DNA of 47,050 nt from Tepidibacter mesophilus (lineage in GTDB: Bacteria; Bacillota; Clostridia; Peptostreptococcales; Peptostreptococcaceae), in assembly GCF_002724055.1 (NCBI RefSeq), contig NZ_BDQY01000026.1, forward strand, positions 1-47,050. Direction: 5' to 3'. Made by a program: the position numbers and the translations under genes. The stretch's first letter is position 1, and the number at the start of each line of letters is the position of its first letter. A model generated the notes under the pieces. The model was not told the origin of the DNA, made no database searches, and saw nothing but the letters and a program-made list of their open reading frames with translations. Positions 32,544 through 41,584 of this stretch are shown here, in pieces.

Positions 32544-32963
32544 TTATATATTTCTTGTCATATCTAGATATCCTTGTAAAATAAGTACAGCAGCTAGCAT
32601 ATCTATTACTTTTTTTCTTTTTTGTCTACTCACATCAGCTTCAATTAATGATCTTTCAGCCGCAACAGTTGTAAGTCTTTCATCCCAAAACTTTATTTCA
32701 AGATCAGTTATAGTCTTTAATTTTTCAGTAAATTTAACAACCTTCTCACTTTGAGGTCCAAGTGTTCCGTTCATATTCTTAGGAAGACCTACAACTATTT
32801 CTGTAACTTCTTTTTCTTTTATTATTCTATCTAGCTCTATCAAATCTGTTTTTATACCTTTTCTTCTTATCGTTGTAATCCCTTGGGCTGTGAGTCCCAT
32901 CAAATCACTAACCGCTACACCTATTGTTTTATTACCTACATCAAGCCCCATTATTCTTTTCAT
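32544..32963 (-). CDS. ruvX: RuvX/YqgF family, putative pre-16S rRNA nuclease
   Basis: A 139-residue RNase H-like protein. The motifs are [15 protein letters not shown] (first acidic residue Asp6), a conserved [19 protein letters not shown] and the late [14 protein letters not shown]. Homologues are implicated in 16S rRNA maturation and called Holliday-junction-resolvase-like. It lies between the aldo/keto reductase gene (nine bases upstream) and the DUF1292 gene. Confidence 0.93.
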   Translation of the reverse strand: MKRIMGLDVGNKTIGVAVSDLMGLTAQGITTIRRKGIKTDLIELDRIIKEKEVTEIVVGLPKNMNGTLGPQSEKVVKFTEKLKTITDLEIKFWDERLTTVAAERSLIEADVSRQKRKKVIDMLAAVLILQGYLDMTRNI

Positions 32964-32972
32964 AAATTCCTC

Positions 32973-33923
32973 CTAAATTATCTTTATACAAAAGTCTTTA
33001 CAGTATTTTGAACAATATCCGCATAGTACACATTTATTTTTATCTATAACTACCTTATCATCTATTATAGATAATGCTCTGTGCTGACATTTTGATACAC
33101 AAGCACCACATCTTTCACACCAATTAGCTATTTTAAGTTCTCTTTTTTTATTGTTTAACTTATCTTTTATATTTTGAGGTATATCTTTTCCATCAAATTT
33201 GAAAATATTAGCTATTACTTCTTCTTTTGATTGCATTCCTATGGCTATTGAATCTAGTATATCTAAATTAAGTGCAAAATCCAATGATTCATCATAGGAG
33301 TGTATTAGGTTTCCTCCCCCAAGAGGTTTCATAGCGTATATGCCTATATTATTTTTTTTTGCTTCTTTTATAGCATCTATCATATCTTCTATACTTCCAT
33401 CGTGTATGCCAATCCCTGATTTATTGACTATTGGATGAATAATATCTATTTCATCAATTTTTGAAGCAGCTTTTACTGCTGATACTGTATGAGTAGATAT
33501 TCCAACAGATCTTATATATCCTTTTTCCTTCATTTTGATGAAATATTCCATAGCCTCCCAATGTCCCCTTAATGTGTGTTCGCTTTCTTGTTCATGAAGC
33601 AAGAATCCATCTATATAATCAGTATTCATCTCTTTCATTGCTTTTTTCAGACTTTCCTCGGCTGTTTTTTTAGAATAAGAATATGATTTAGTCATTAGTA
33701 TTATCGTATCCCTTTGATAACTTTTAAATGCTTCATTTATATGTTTATATGTACCATAAAGTTCTGCTGTATCTATAAAATTAACACCTCTTTCAAAGGC
33801 CTCAATTATAACTTTTGCTCCATCTTCTGCATTAAAATTTCGTTGAAGTGGTCCTATGGTTAAAGCTCCAAAGCACATTTTAGAAACTTTAAATCCGCTT
33901 TTGCCTAATATATTGTACTCCAA
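32973..33923 (-). CDS. Aldo/keto reductase fused to a two-cluster ferredoxin domain
   Basis: About 316 residues. A TTG at 33923 with AGGATGGTG upstream is proposed as start because the ATG at 33935 lies too close to AAGG; a longer frame to 33953 has no ribosome-binding site. Residues about 1-265 are an aldo/keto-reductase TIM barrel (IDTAELYG with the catalytic Asp and Tyr, and LMTKSYS with the Lys). The end contains CERCGACVSKC and CVLCGYCSKYC, two 4Fe-4S clusters, so electrons may come from ferredoxin or other iron-sulfur partners. The substrate is unknown. Confidence 0.85.
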   Translation of the reverse strand: MEYNILGKSGFKVSKMCFGALTIGPLQRNFNAEDGAKVIIEAFERGVNFIDTAELYGTYKHINEAFKSYQRDTIILMTKSYSYSKKTAEESLKKAMKEMNTDYIDGFLLHEQESEHTLRGHWEAMEYFIKMKEKGYIRSVGISTHTVSAVKAASKIDEIDIIHPIVNKSGIGIHDGSIEDMIDAIKEAKKNNIGIYAMKPLGGGNLIHSYDESLDFALNLDILDSIAIGMQSKEEVIANIFKFDGKDIPQNIKDKLNNKKRELKIANWCERCGACVSKCQHRALSIIDDKVVIDKNKCVLCGYCSKYCKDFCIKII

Positions 33924-33960
33924 GGTTTTCACCATCCTTATCGTAAATTTCACCTTAAAA

Positions 33961-33985
33961 TAAGTCCCTGATTAACAGGGACTTA
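33961..33985 (-). terminator. Terminator after the large membrane protein
   Basis: TAAGTCCCTG (33961-33970) pairs with CAGGGACTTA (33976-33985); the minus strand ends TTATTTTA. It could attenuate transcription into the reductase gene. Confidence 0.75.
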
Positions 33986-33988
33986 AAA

Positions 33989-36130
33989 TCATTTTGATGT
34001 ATCTAGTTCTTTTGTAAGTAAGACAAGTACAGGTATTATAACATAAGCTATGCTAGTCGCAGCTGCAACTACACCAGAATCGTTAACTAAAAATCCAATT
34101 ATACTTGCAACTATAATACTAGTCCATCCTTTTGCAAGATATGAATATTTATCGCATACTTTTTTAAGTATTCCAACAGGTTTTTGAAATAGTACAATTA
34201 CTATTAAAAGTCCTAATATTAAAACCTTACTCCATATAGATACTCCTATTAACTTCATATTCATTGCAATTTTTCTCGTTATTATCTGAAGTATTACAAA
34301 AGGTCCTCCAGATGTTATTTTCTTTATAGCTCCTGCTAAATGAGATTGACTTTTTATAAAGTATATATCTATTATTGCCATAGTAGATACTACCCCGACT
34401 ACAGCAACTCCTATAAAAATCATCTTCTTTAAATCTACTTTTATATCATAAAGCGTCATTATCAAATATAAGAATGAAAATACTGCTGTTATAGTTCCAC
34501 CTACATTAGCTCCCATTTTAGGATGTCCTAGTATTACTATTGATGCAAGAAGTATTAGAGATGCTACTTTTTTATTTATTATATTTTTTTGCAGCATACC
34601 TACAACTGAGAATATTAAAGAACCTATCAAAACTCCCATATATTCATTTCCTATACCATAGTATCTAGCTCCAATTATAGGATCATAACCAAGTAATGAG
34701 CTTTTTATCATATTCTGACCTGTAGCACCATCTATTAATACACCCCCAGCAACTAATGCACTAAGAAGTATAAGTTTGCTCAAATCATCTTTTACAAATT
34801 TATATACTATAAAGTAAACAATTATTAGTAGCCCTATTATACAAGTTATTATGGATCCTTTAGTTGAATAATTAAGTAAAGGCGCTATCAATAATACAAA
34901 TGGTATAGATATTGTGAATTTCAATATAGCACACAAAACTCTAAATGTATTTTTAGGAGTCTTATGCCTAAAGAATATTGCTACAAGCATTATTATCCAC
35001 ATTATCATCTCAAATGCGGCATAAGTATAAAGTACAGGTATTCTTATTTTCATATTAGATACTATTTTATCATAATCTTTTGATAAAAATTCCATATTAT
35101 TATCATATGAAATTTTCTGTATAGTTTTTCCAACTATAACATCTGACTTTATTCCAAAGTAATCGAATATATCAGCAGATATATCTAAATTTGATAAAAC
35201 ACCTTTTCTTCTAGTTGTCCCAGATGTTATTAATCCTTTTCCCTCTCCATCAAATAAAACTATAGGAGATAAACTGTATCCATCTATATAGTCTTGCTTT
35301 TCAGGATAAGCACTAATAATATATATTCTATCGTCTTTATTTGATATTTCGAATACTTTTTCTAAATAATCACTTATATTAGAATATATTTCTCTTTTTA
35401 TTTTTTCATAAGAAGCTTCATTTAAATTTTCTTTATACATATCTAACCTATATGTATCTCCAAGTTCTACAATGAGCAGATTATTTTCATCATAATACTT
35501 TTGTGTTTCTTCTTTTAACTTATCATAGTCTGTTCTTATTCCAAACGGCATAGTTTGATCTTTAATATTAATATCCTCTATATTTCCATTTTCAATCTGT
35601 CCATTTTGGTCCATTCCTATAAGAGCTATCTCTCTATTTTTTTCTTCATCAGTATCTGCATTTCCCAAAATAGCTAAATCCAGATTCTTATTATTAAATT
35701 CATATCCAATAGCACCTAAAAATGCTCCGTATTCTCCTTTTTCATTAGACACATTAGTTTTGTTAACATCTAAATTATTTATATATCCAGGATTTATACC
35801 AGTTCTTCTAAGGTATATCTCTTTGTTATTTTCATTTAAAGTTCTAAAGTCTATGTCTAACGGATTTATATAAGCTCTAGTTCCTGCACCTATACTTGCA
35901 TAGGACCTTATATCTGAAGTTCCATTTGAGCCTTTTATATTCATAAGTCCTACATATCCAGTTTCATTCATTTTATTATTTAGATATTCTATATTTTCAA
36001 AATCAGTTATACTAGTTCTATTTATATTTATTAATATGACTTTTCCTTTTTCATTTGCAAAACTCATGTCGGGTGCAGAATTAATTAGTACAACTATTAG
36101 CAAAAATAATACTAAAAACTTCTTTTTCAA
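33989..36130 (-). CDS. Large membrane protein with phosphatase-like ectodomain
   Basis: A 713-residue protein. Residues 1-25 are a signal peptide. Residues about 30-345 are an extracytoplasmic domain with the order seen in alkaline-phosphatase-superfamily folds (VILININRTSITDFENI; GLMNIKGSNGTSDIRSYASI; GAGTRAYI; ILGNADTDEE; IRTDYDKL), but the usual metal-binding and nucleophile residues are not evident, so activity is uncertain. From about residue 365, ten or more membrane helices follow, with GYDPIIGARYYGIGNEYMG as the best conserved segment. It lies between ireB (10 bases upstream) and the reductase. The role may be in envelope synthesis; this is inference. Confidence 0.7.
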   Translation of the reverse strand: MKKKFLVLFLLIVVLINSAPDMSFANEKGKVILININRTSITDFENIEYLNNKMNETGYVGLMNIKGSNGTSDIRSYASIGAGTRAYINPLDIDFRTLNENNKEIYLRRTGINPGYINNLDVNKTNVSNEKGEYGAFLGAIGYEFNNKNLDLAILGNADTDEEKNREIALIGMDQNGQIENGNIEDINIKDQTMPFGIRTDYDKLKEETQKYYDENNLLIVELGDTYRLDMYKENLNEASYEKIKREIYSNISDYLEKVFEISNKDDRIYIISAYPEKQDYIDGYSLSPIVLFDGEGKGLITSGTTRRKGVLSNLDISADIFDYFGIKSDVIVGKTIQKISYDNNMEFLSKDYDKIVSNMKIRIPVLYTYAAFEMIMWIIMLVAIFFRHKTPKNTFRVLCAILKFTISIPFVLLIAPLLNYSTKGSIITCIIGLLIIVYFIVYKFVKDDLSKLILLSALVAGGVLIDGATGQNMIKSSLLGYDPIIGARYYGIGNEYMGVLIGSLIFSVVGMLQKNIINKKVASLILLASIVILGHPKMGANVGGTITAVFSFLYLIMTLYDIKVDLKKMIFIGVAVVGVVSTMAIIDIYFIKSQSHLAGAIKKITSGGPFVILQIITRKIAMNMKLIGVSIWSKVLILGLLIVIVLFQKPVGILKKVCDKYSYLAKGWTSIIVASIIGFLVNDSGVVAAATSIAYVIIPVLVLLTKELDTSK

Positions 36131-36140
36131 ATTCGTCTAC

Positions 36141-36395
36141 CTACTTTCCTTCTAGATATTTTTTTAAAACTTCCTCTAATATCTCATCTCTTTCATATTT
36201 TTTAACTAAGCTTCTTGCATTATTGTAACTAGTTATATATGTAGGGTCTCCAGATAATAAATAACCGATTAATTGATTTATAGGATTATATCCTTTCTCA
36301 ACTAAAGCAGCATAAACACTTTCTATTATTTGATCAACACTTAGGTTATCTTCTTTCGATGCCTCAAATTTCATAGTATAGTCCATATTTTCCAT
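36141..36395 (-). CDS. ireB: IreB-family regulatory protein (DUF965)
   Basis: An 84-residue protein. The ATG at 36395 follows [26 protein letters not shown] and the ending VLKKYLEGK match IreB, a phosphoprotein substrate of the serine/threonine kinase IreK that tunes cephalosporin resistance in enterococci. It is typically encoded between alaS and ruvX, as here. Confidence 0.93.
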   Translation of the reverse strand: MENMDYTMKFEASKEDNLSVDQIIESVYAALVEKGYNPINQLIGYLLSGDPTYITSYNNARSLVKKYERDEILEEVLKKYLEGK

Positions 36396-36448
36396 AATTA
36401 ACACCTCTTTTGTATATTTTTATTACATAATATCCTATTATAACATAA

Positions 36449-36474
36449 AACAGGAGCATTAGTTCGCTCCTGTT
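36449..36474 (-). terminator. Terminator after alaS
   Basis: AACAGGAGC (36449-36457) pairs with GCTCCTGTT (36466-36474); on the minus strand TTATG follows. It is weak in T residues, so some read-through into ireB is plausible. Confidence 0.6.
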
Positions 36475-36480
36475 CTATTA

Positions 36481-39117
36481 TTACTTAATTTGATTTTCTA
36501 ATACTTCTTTAGCTTTCATTAAAGCCTCTGTTATTTTAGAAGAATCCTTACCTCCAGCTTGTGCCATGTCAGGTCTTCCTCCTCCATTTCCACCAGCAGC
36601 CTTAGCAACCTCTCTTATTATATTACCAGAGTGAACTCCTCTTTGAACCACATCTTTTGTAGCAGTAACTATAAAGTTAACCTTATCATCAGCTTTATTT
36701 GCGATTACTACGACACATGATCCAAATTTATCTTTTAGATTATCCCCCATATTTCTTAAAGCATTCATATCCATATCTTCAAACTTTGCTGTTATTAAAT
36801 TTACACCATTGATTTCTTTTCTAGTTATTGCATCATCAACTGAAGCCATGGCTAATTTATTCTTTATAGAGTCTAATTCCTTATTAGAATCCTTAAGTTC
36901 TTCTACAATAGACTTAGCTTTATTTATAATGTTATCTTCTTTAACCTTTAAGGTAGCACATACTTCATTTATAACAGTTTCCTTCTTGTTTAAATATTCA
37001 TAAACACTCATTCCAGTTATAGCTTCAATTCTTCTAACTCCTGATGCTACCCCTGACTCTGAAAGTATTTTAAACATTCCTATTTGAGAAGTATTAGTTA
37101 AATGAGTTCCTCCACAAAGTTCAACAGAGTACTCACCCATAGAAACAACCCTTACAACATCTCCATATTTTTCTCCAAATAAAGCTGTAGCTCCCATATT
37201 CTTAGCATCAGCTATAGACATTTCAGTTGCACTAATATCTAACGAGTTCATAATTTGACTATTCACTATTAATTCTATCTTTGAAAGTTCTTCACTTGAA
37301 ATTGATTCAAAATGAGTGAAGTCAAATCTAAGCCTTTCAGCAGTTACAAGTGATCCCGCTTGTTGTATATGATCTCCTAAAACTTCTTTTAATGCTTTAT
37401 GAAGAATATGAGTTGCAGAGTGATTTCTAGCACTATTCATTCTTATCTTCTTTTCTACTAAAGCACACACCTTATCATTTAACTTCAAACTTCCTGATTT
37501 TATTATAACCTCATGGTGTATCCTATTATTTATACCTTTTTTAGTATCTAATACATCCCCTTCAAAGTTATCATTTGATAATATACCTTTATCTCCTGCT
37601 TGACCTCCACTTTCTGCATAAAAAGGAGTCTTATCAAGTATTATAGTTACACTCTCCCCATTATGAGCCTCAGTTACTATTTCGTTTCCTTTTACCATAG
37701 CTTTAACTATACACTCGTTGTCTAAAGATGTATAACCTACGAACTCACTTCTTATATCATTATCAAGCTTTGAGAACACATCTTCTTTCCAACCATCTGA
37801 CTCTCCATTTTGTCTTGCATTTCTAGCTCTTTCTCTTTGCTTTTGCATCTCTTGTTCAAAAGACGTTTCATCAACCTCAAGATTTTCCTCTTCAAGTATT
37901 TCCTTAGTTAAATCTATTGGGAATCCATAAGTATCATATAATTTAAATGCATTTTCTCCAGATAAAACTTTTTCATTGTTTTCTTTTAGTTCATCTATAT
38001 ACGACTTTAATATTTCTATACCTTGATCTATAGTTTCTTCAAATCTTTCTTCCTCTATTTTAAGTACCTTTTTAACATAATCTTTCTTTTCAACAAGTTC
38101 AGGATAAGCATCTCCACTTATATCTACAACCTTATCCATTAATTCATATAAAAATGCTCCTTTTATACCAAGTAACTTGCCATGTCTTGCAGCTCTTCTT
38201 AAAAGTCTTCTAAGAACATATCCTCTTCCTTCATTAGAAGGTAATACTCCATCTGCTATTAAGAAAGATGTTGCTCTTATGTGATCAGTTATTATTCTTA
38301 TAGATATATCTGTTTTATTATCCTTTCCATACTCAACACTAGATAATTTAACTACTGAATCTAATATATATTTTATAGTGTCAACTTCAAATATGTTATC
38401 TACACCCTGCATTATACAAGCCATTCTTTCAAGACCCATACCTGTATCTATATTTTTGCTTGCAAGTTCATTATAATTTCCTTGCTCATCCTTATCAAAT
38501 TGTGTAAATACGTGATTCCAAAACTCTATATATCTATCACAGTCACATCCTGGTTTACAATCAGGATTATCACATCCATAAGTTTCGCCTCTATCATAGT
38601 ATAGTTCTGAACATGGTCCACAAGGTCCAGTTCCTATCTCCCAGAAATTATCATCCTTACCAAGTCTAACCATTCTTTCTTCTGGAAATCCCATTTCCTT
38701 ACTCCATATATCATAAGCATCATCATCATTTTCATATACAGAAACCCATACCTTATCTTTAGGTATTTCTAAATTTTCTGTTATAAACTCCCAACCCCAC
38801 TTTATAGATTCTCTTTTGAAATAGTCTGCAAAAGAAAAATTACCTAACATTTCAAAGAAAGTACCATGTCTTGCTGTCTTACCTACATTTTCTATATCTC
38901 CAGTTCTTATACACTTTTGACAAGTAGCCATTCTTTTATTAGGCGGTATTTCTTTTCCCATAAAATACGGTTTAAGTGGAGCCATTCCAGCGTTTATAAG
39001 AAGTAAGCTATTATCATTTTGTGGAACTAATGGAAAGCTTCCTTTTGCTAAATGATCTTTTGTTTCAAAAAAATCTAAGAATCTACTTCTTATTTCATTT
39101 AATCCTAATTTTTTCAT
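36481..39117 (-). CDS. alaS: Alanyl-tRNA synthetase
   Basis: An 878-residue class II synthetase. The start is MKKLGLNEIR after AGGAGG. Order: catalytic domain (NAGMAPLKPYF; motif FFEMLGNFSFADYFK), tRNA-recognition domain, editing domain (HSATHILHKAL and CGGTH with zinc-binding residues) and the C-terminal coiled-coil/C-Ala part ending PDMAQAGGKDSSKI. Expression is governed by the T-box leader upstream. Confidence 0.97.
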   Translation of the reverse strand: MKKLGLNEIRSRFLDFFETKDHLAKGSFPLVPQNDNSLLLINAGMAPLKPYFMGKEIPPNKRMATCQKCIRTGDIENVGKTARHGTFFEMLGNFSFADYFKRESIKWGWEFITENLEIPKDKVWVSVYENDDDAYDIWSKEMGFPEERMVRLGKDDNFWEIGTGPCGPCSELYYDRGETYGCDNPDCKPGCDCDRYIEFWNHVFTQFDKDEQGNYNELASKNIDTGMGLERMACIMQGVDNIFEVDTIKYILDSVVKLSSVEYGKDNKTDISIRIITDHIRATSFLIADGVLPSNEGRGYVLRRLLRRAARHGKLLGIKGAFLYELMDKVVDISGDAYPELVEKKDYVKKVLKIEEERFEETIDQGIEILKSYIDELKENNEKVLSGENAFKLYDTYGFPIDLTKEILEEENLEVDETSFEQEMQKQRERARNARQNGESDGWKEDVFSKLDNDIRSEFVGYTSLDNECIVKAMVKGNEIVTEAHNGESVTIILDKTPFYAESGGQAGDKGILSNDNFEGDVLDTKKGINNRIHHEVIIKSGSLKLNDKVCALVEKKIRMNSARNHSATHILHKALKEVLGDHIQQAGSLVTAERLRFDFTHFESISSEELSKIELIVNSQIMNSLDISATEMSIADAKNMGATALFGEKYGDVVRVVSMGEYSVELCGGTHLTNTSQIGMFKILSESGVASGVRRIEAITGMSVYEYLNKKETVINEVCATLKVKEDNIINKAKSIVEELKDSNKELDSIKNKLAMASVDDAITRKEINGVNLITAKFEDMDMNALRNMGDNLKDKFGSCVVVIANKADDKVNFIVTATKDVVQRGVHSGNIIREVAKAAGGNGGGRPDMAQAGGKDSSKITEALMKAKEVLENQIK

Positions 39118-39171
39118 TCTTATTCCTCCTAAGTTTATATTCATAATTATGTACAAAAATTCACTTTATAC

Positions 39172-39205
39172 TAACGCATTGCTCATGTTGCCAACGAGTC
39201 CCAAC
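39172..39205 (-). repeat. 34-bp dispersed repeat, copy 2
   Basis: In the alaS leader, between the T-box terminator and the alaS start, on the minus strand. It matches 25230-25263 at 30 of 34 positions. Confidence 0.6.
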
Positions 39206-39227
39206 GTACTCCGTTGCTCAAAAATAA

Positions 39228-39490
39228 AATCCTCGCCTCTATGATAGAACATAGGGGCGAGGATTGATTTCGCGGTACCACCCTACTTCAACTGCAAAGC
39301 AGTCTCAGGATAAAGCCTTAGTTTTAACGGAGTCACATCCGACGTTTTCTACTTAATTGTTTCAAAAACGCTACTCCGAGACAGCTTCGATAGATTTATC
39401 TAGAAACCTTCCAGCCTAGGGTTTCCTCTCTATAAGAATCAATCAATCTACTAATTCTCTTCACAGTATTTAAATATGAATTTTTACATA
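39228..39490 (-). ncRNA. T-box leader of alaS
   Basis: On the minus strand the conserved T-box AGGGTGGTACCGCG lies at 39284-39271. It is followed by a terminator stem of 16 bases (39265-39250 with 39243-39228, one G-U) and a T-rich tail. Upstream sequence can form the long Stem I and Stem III (GGAGT ... ACTCC). A GCT in GAAGCTGTC on the 3' side of Stem I is the best candidate for the Ala specifier. Uncharged tRNA-Ala would favour the antiterminator. The 5' end is approximate. Confidence 0.88.
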
Positions 39491-39495
39491 ATTAA

Positions 39496-39524
39496 ATTTT
39501 ATATTCAAAATCAAATTATGTCAA
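39496..39524 (-). promoter_or_regulatory. Promoter of the T-box/alaS transcript
   Basis: On the minus strand TTGACA (39524-39519) and TAAAAT (39501-39496) with a 17-base spacer lie at the proper distance before the T-box leader. Confidence 0.75.
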
Positions 39525-39527
39525 TAA

Positions 39528-39713
39528 TTAAAAGAAACCTCTATCCATTCTATTCATTACATTATTTGCAACTTTAGCAACATTTCTTCCTGTTCTATAC
39601 ATTCTTCTTCTTTGTCCCATATTCATTCTAGACACTGCATACATAGAAGCTGCTGCTCCTATAACTCCGCCTATAACCATAGGATTTGTCATAACACTAT
39701 TATTATTCTTCAA
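39528..39713 (-). CDS. Small membrane protein of unknown function
   Basis: A 61-residue protein starting at a TTG nine bases after GGGGTG. Residues about 11-26 (PMVIGGVIGAAASMYAVSRM) form one membrane helix and the rest is basic (RRRMYRTGRNVAKV). It resembles the short YtxH/DUF-type proteins of clostridia in size and pattern, without a firm family. Its start and the alaS promoter are close. Confidence 0.55.
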   Translation of the reverse strand: MKNNNSVMTNPMVIGGVIGAAASMYAVSRMNMGQRRRMYRTGRNVAKVANNVMNRMDRGFF

Positions 39714-39870
39714 TATTATTCACCCCTTTCTAAAACTATTTTTTACAAAGGAGAAAAATATATACTGAGTAAAATTTTCATATTTATCCGAAATCTAAAA
39801 GTTCTAAAACTCCATCCTCTTTAAGGCTGTAGTTAAGAACTTAACAGTTTCTGGATTAGCTCAGCTAAAA

Positions 39871-39900
39871 ATTCAAATGGGGTAAAAACTCCATCTGAAT
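39871..39900 (-). terminator. Terminator of mnmA
   Basis: ATTCAAATGG (39871-39880) pairs with CCATCTGAAT (39891-39900), with one G-U; on the minus strand TTTTTA follows. Confidence 0.75.
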
Positions 39901-39911
39901 TAAGTTTCGAT

Positions 39912-40997
39912 TTATATTCTTTTTTCTATTATGGCTCCACCTATGACAATATCTCCATCATACATAACTACAGATTGACCAGCAGTTATAGCTCTTTGCT
40001 TTTTATCAAATAATATTTTTATTTTATCTTTTCCTTCTTTATAAACCGTAGCATTTTCCGGTTTACCAGAATATCTAACTTTAGCTTGAACTTTAATAGG
40101 TTCTTCTATATCATCAAAAGGTATAAAATTTACATCAGTAGCTATTAATCCTTGACTAAATACATCATCATGGTCTCCTAAAACTACTGCATTTTTCTTT
40201 GGTAATATATCAACTACAAACATAGGCTTTCCAAGAGCTATGCCAAGTCCTTTTCTTTGACCTATAGTATAGTGTATTATTCCCTTATGTTTTCCCAGTA
40301 TGTTTCCTTCTTTATCTATAAAGTATCCTTCTTTTATTTGTTTATTCGTATGACGCTTTACATATCCTGCATAATCATTATCCTTTACGAAGCATATTTC
40401 CTGACTGTCAGGCTTATTTGCAACTATAAGTCCAACTTCAGCTGCTATCTCTCTTATTTTATCTTTTGTATAATATCCAAGCGGAAATAGAGTATGCTCA
40501 AGCTCATGTTGAGTCATATTATATAGAGCATACGTTTGATCTTTTGCATCAGTTATGGATTTTTTAAGTAAATATCTACCCGATTCTTTATCATGTTCTA
40601 TCTTAGCATAATGTCCAGTAGCTATATAATCACAATCCAACTGTTTAGCTTTTTCAAAAAACTCACCCGATTTAATATATTTGTTACAAGCTATACAAGG
40701 ATTAGGTGTTCTTCCCTTGGAATACTCATCTATGAAATAATCTATTACTTTATCTTTAAAAACTTGTTTAAAGTTCATAACATAAAAAGGAATACCTATT
40801 TTATTTGCAACTCTTCTAGCATCTTCAACAGCGGATAAAGAACAACAACCACCTTCTCTTTCCATTATTTCCTCATCTTCATCCTGCCAAAGCTTCATAG
40901 TTACTCCTATGACATCATACCCTTGCTCTTTTAGTAAATATGCTGCGACAGAACTGTCTACTCCACCACTCATTCCTATCATTACTCTTTTTTTCAA
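39912..40997 (-). CDS. mnmA: tRNA-specific 2-thiouridylase
   Basis: A 361-residue enzyme that thiolates U34 of tRNA-Lys/Glu/Gln. TTG at 40997 is the proposed start because GAGGTGG lies just upstream; the GTG of the longer frame is inside it. The PP-loop is GGVDSS, catalytic cysteines are in CIACNKYIK and DSQEICFV. It follows nifU/iscS, from which the sulfur is supplied, and shares their strand. Confidence 0.95.
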   Translation of the reverse strand: MKKRVMIGMSGGVDSSVAAYLLKEQGYDVIGVTMKLWQDEDEEIMEREGGCCSLSAVEDARRVANKIGIPFYVMNFKQVFKDKVIDYFIDEYSKGRTPNPCIACNKYIKSGEFFEKAKQLDCDYIATGHYAKIEHDKESGRYLLKKSITDAKDQTYALYNMTQHELEHTLFPLGYYTKDKIREIAAEVGLIVANKPDSQEICFVKDNDYAGYVKRHTNKQIKEGYFIDKEGNILGKHKGIIHYTIGQRKGLGIALGKPMFVVDILPKKNAVVLGDHDDVFSQGLIATDVNFIPFDDIEEPIKVQAKVRYSGKPENATVYKEGKDKIKILFDKKQRAITAGQSVVMYDGDIVIGGAIIEKRI

Positions 40998-41101
40998 AAA
41001 GACCACCTCTATCTATTCTTATGATTAATTTTTTAGACTAAATTATTCTTATTTTTTATTTTTATTATGTAATTATACAACTATTATTATATAATATTTT
41101 A

Positions 41102-41136
41102 AAAAAAATTAAACCCGAGAATTTTCCCGGGTAATT
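41102..41136 (-). terminator. Terminator after the isc genes
   Basis: ACCCG (41113-41117) pairs with CGGGT (41128-41132), with eight T following on the minus strand. Confidence 0.75.
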
Positions 41137-41138
41137 TT

Positions 41139-41582
41139 TTATTCTTCTTCCTCTATATCATGGTGATGATCATGGTCATCCTCTATTTCTACATCTTCAA
41201 GTCCTTCTACATGAACATTATTTTTATTAGCATAGTCTATTATAGCTGACTTTATAGCTTGTTCTGCTAGAACTGAACAGTGCATCTTAACTGGCGGAAG
41301 TCCATCTAAAGCTTCAGCAACTGCTTTGTTTGTAAGAGTTAAAGCTTCTTGAAGACTTTTTCCTATCACCATTTCTGTAGCCATACTTGAAGTTGCTATT
41401 GCAGAACCGCATCCAAATGTTTTAAACTTAACATCTTTTATAATATCATCTTCTACTTTTAAGTAGATTTTCATTATATCTCCACATTTAGCATTTCCAA
41501 CTTCTCCTATACCATCTGCATTTTCTATTTCCCCAACATTTCTAGGGTTCATAAAGTGATCCATTACTTTTTCTGAATACAT
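41139..41582 (-). CDS. nifU: Iron-sulfur cluster scaffold (NifU/IscU-like)
   Basis: A 147-residue scaffold. The three conserved cysteines are in GNAKCGDIMKIY, FGCGSAIATSSM and MHCSVLAEQA. After the usual IscU domain, residues about 127-147 form a His/Asp/Glu-rich tail (DDHDHHHDIEEEE) that may bind metal. The gene is just downstream of iscS. Confidence 0.95.
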   Translation of the reverse strand: MYSEKVMDHFMNPRNVGEIENADGIGEVGNAKCGDIMKIYLKVEDDIIKDVKFKTFGCGSAIATSSMATEMVIGKSLQEALTLTNKAVAEALDGLPPVKMHCSVLAEQAIKSAIIDYANKNNVHVEGLEDVEIEDDHDHHHDIEEEE

Positions 41583-41584
41583 TA

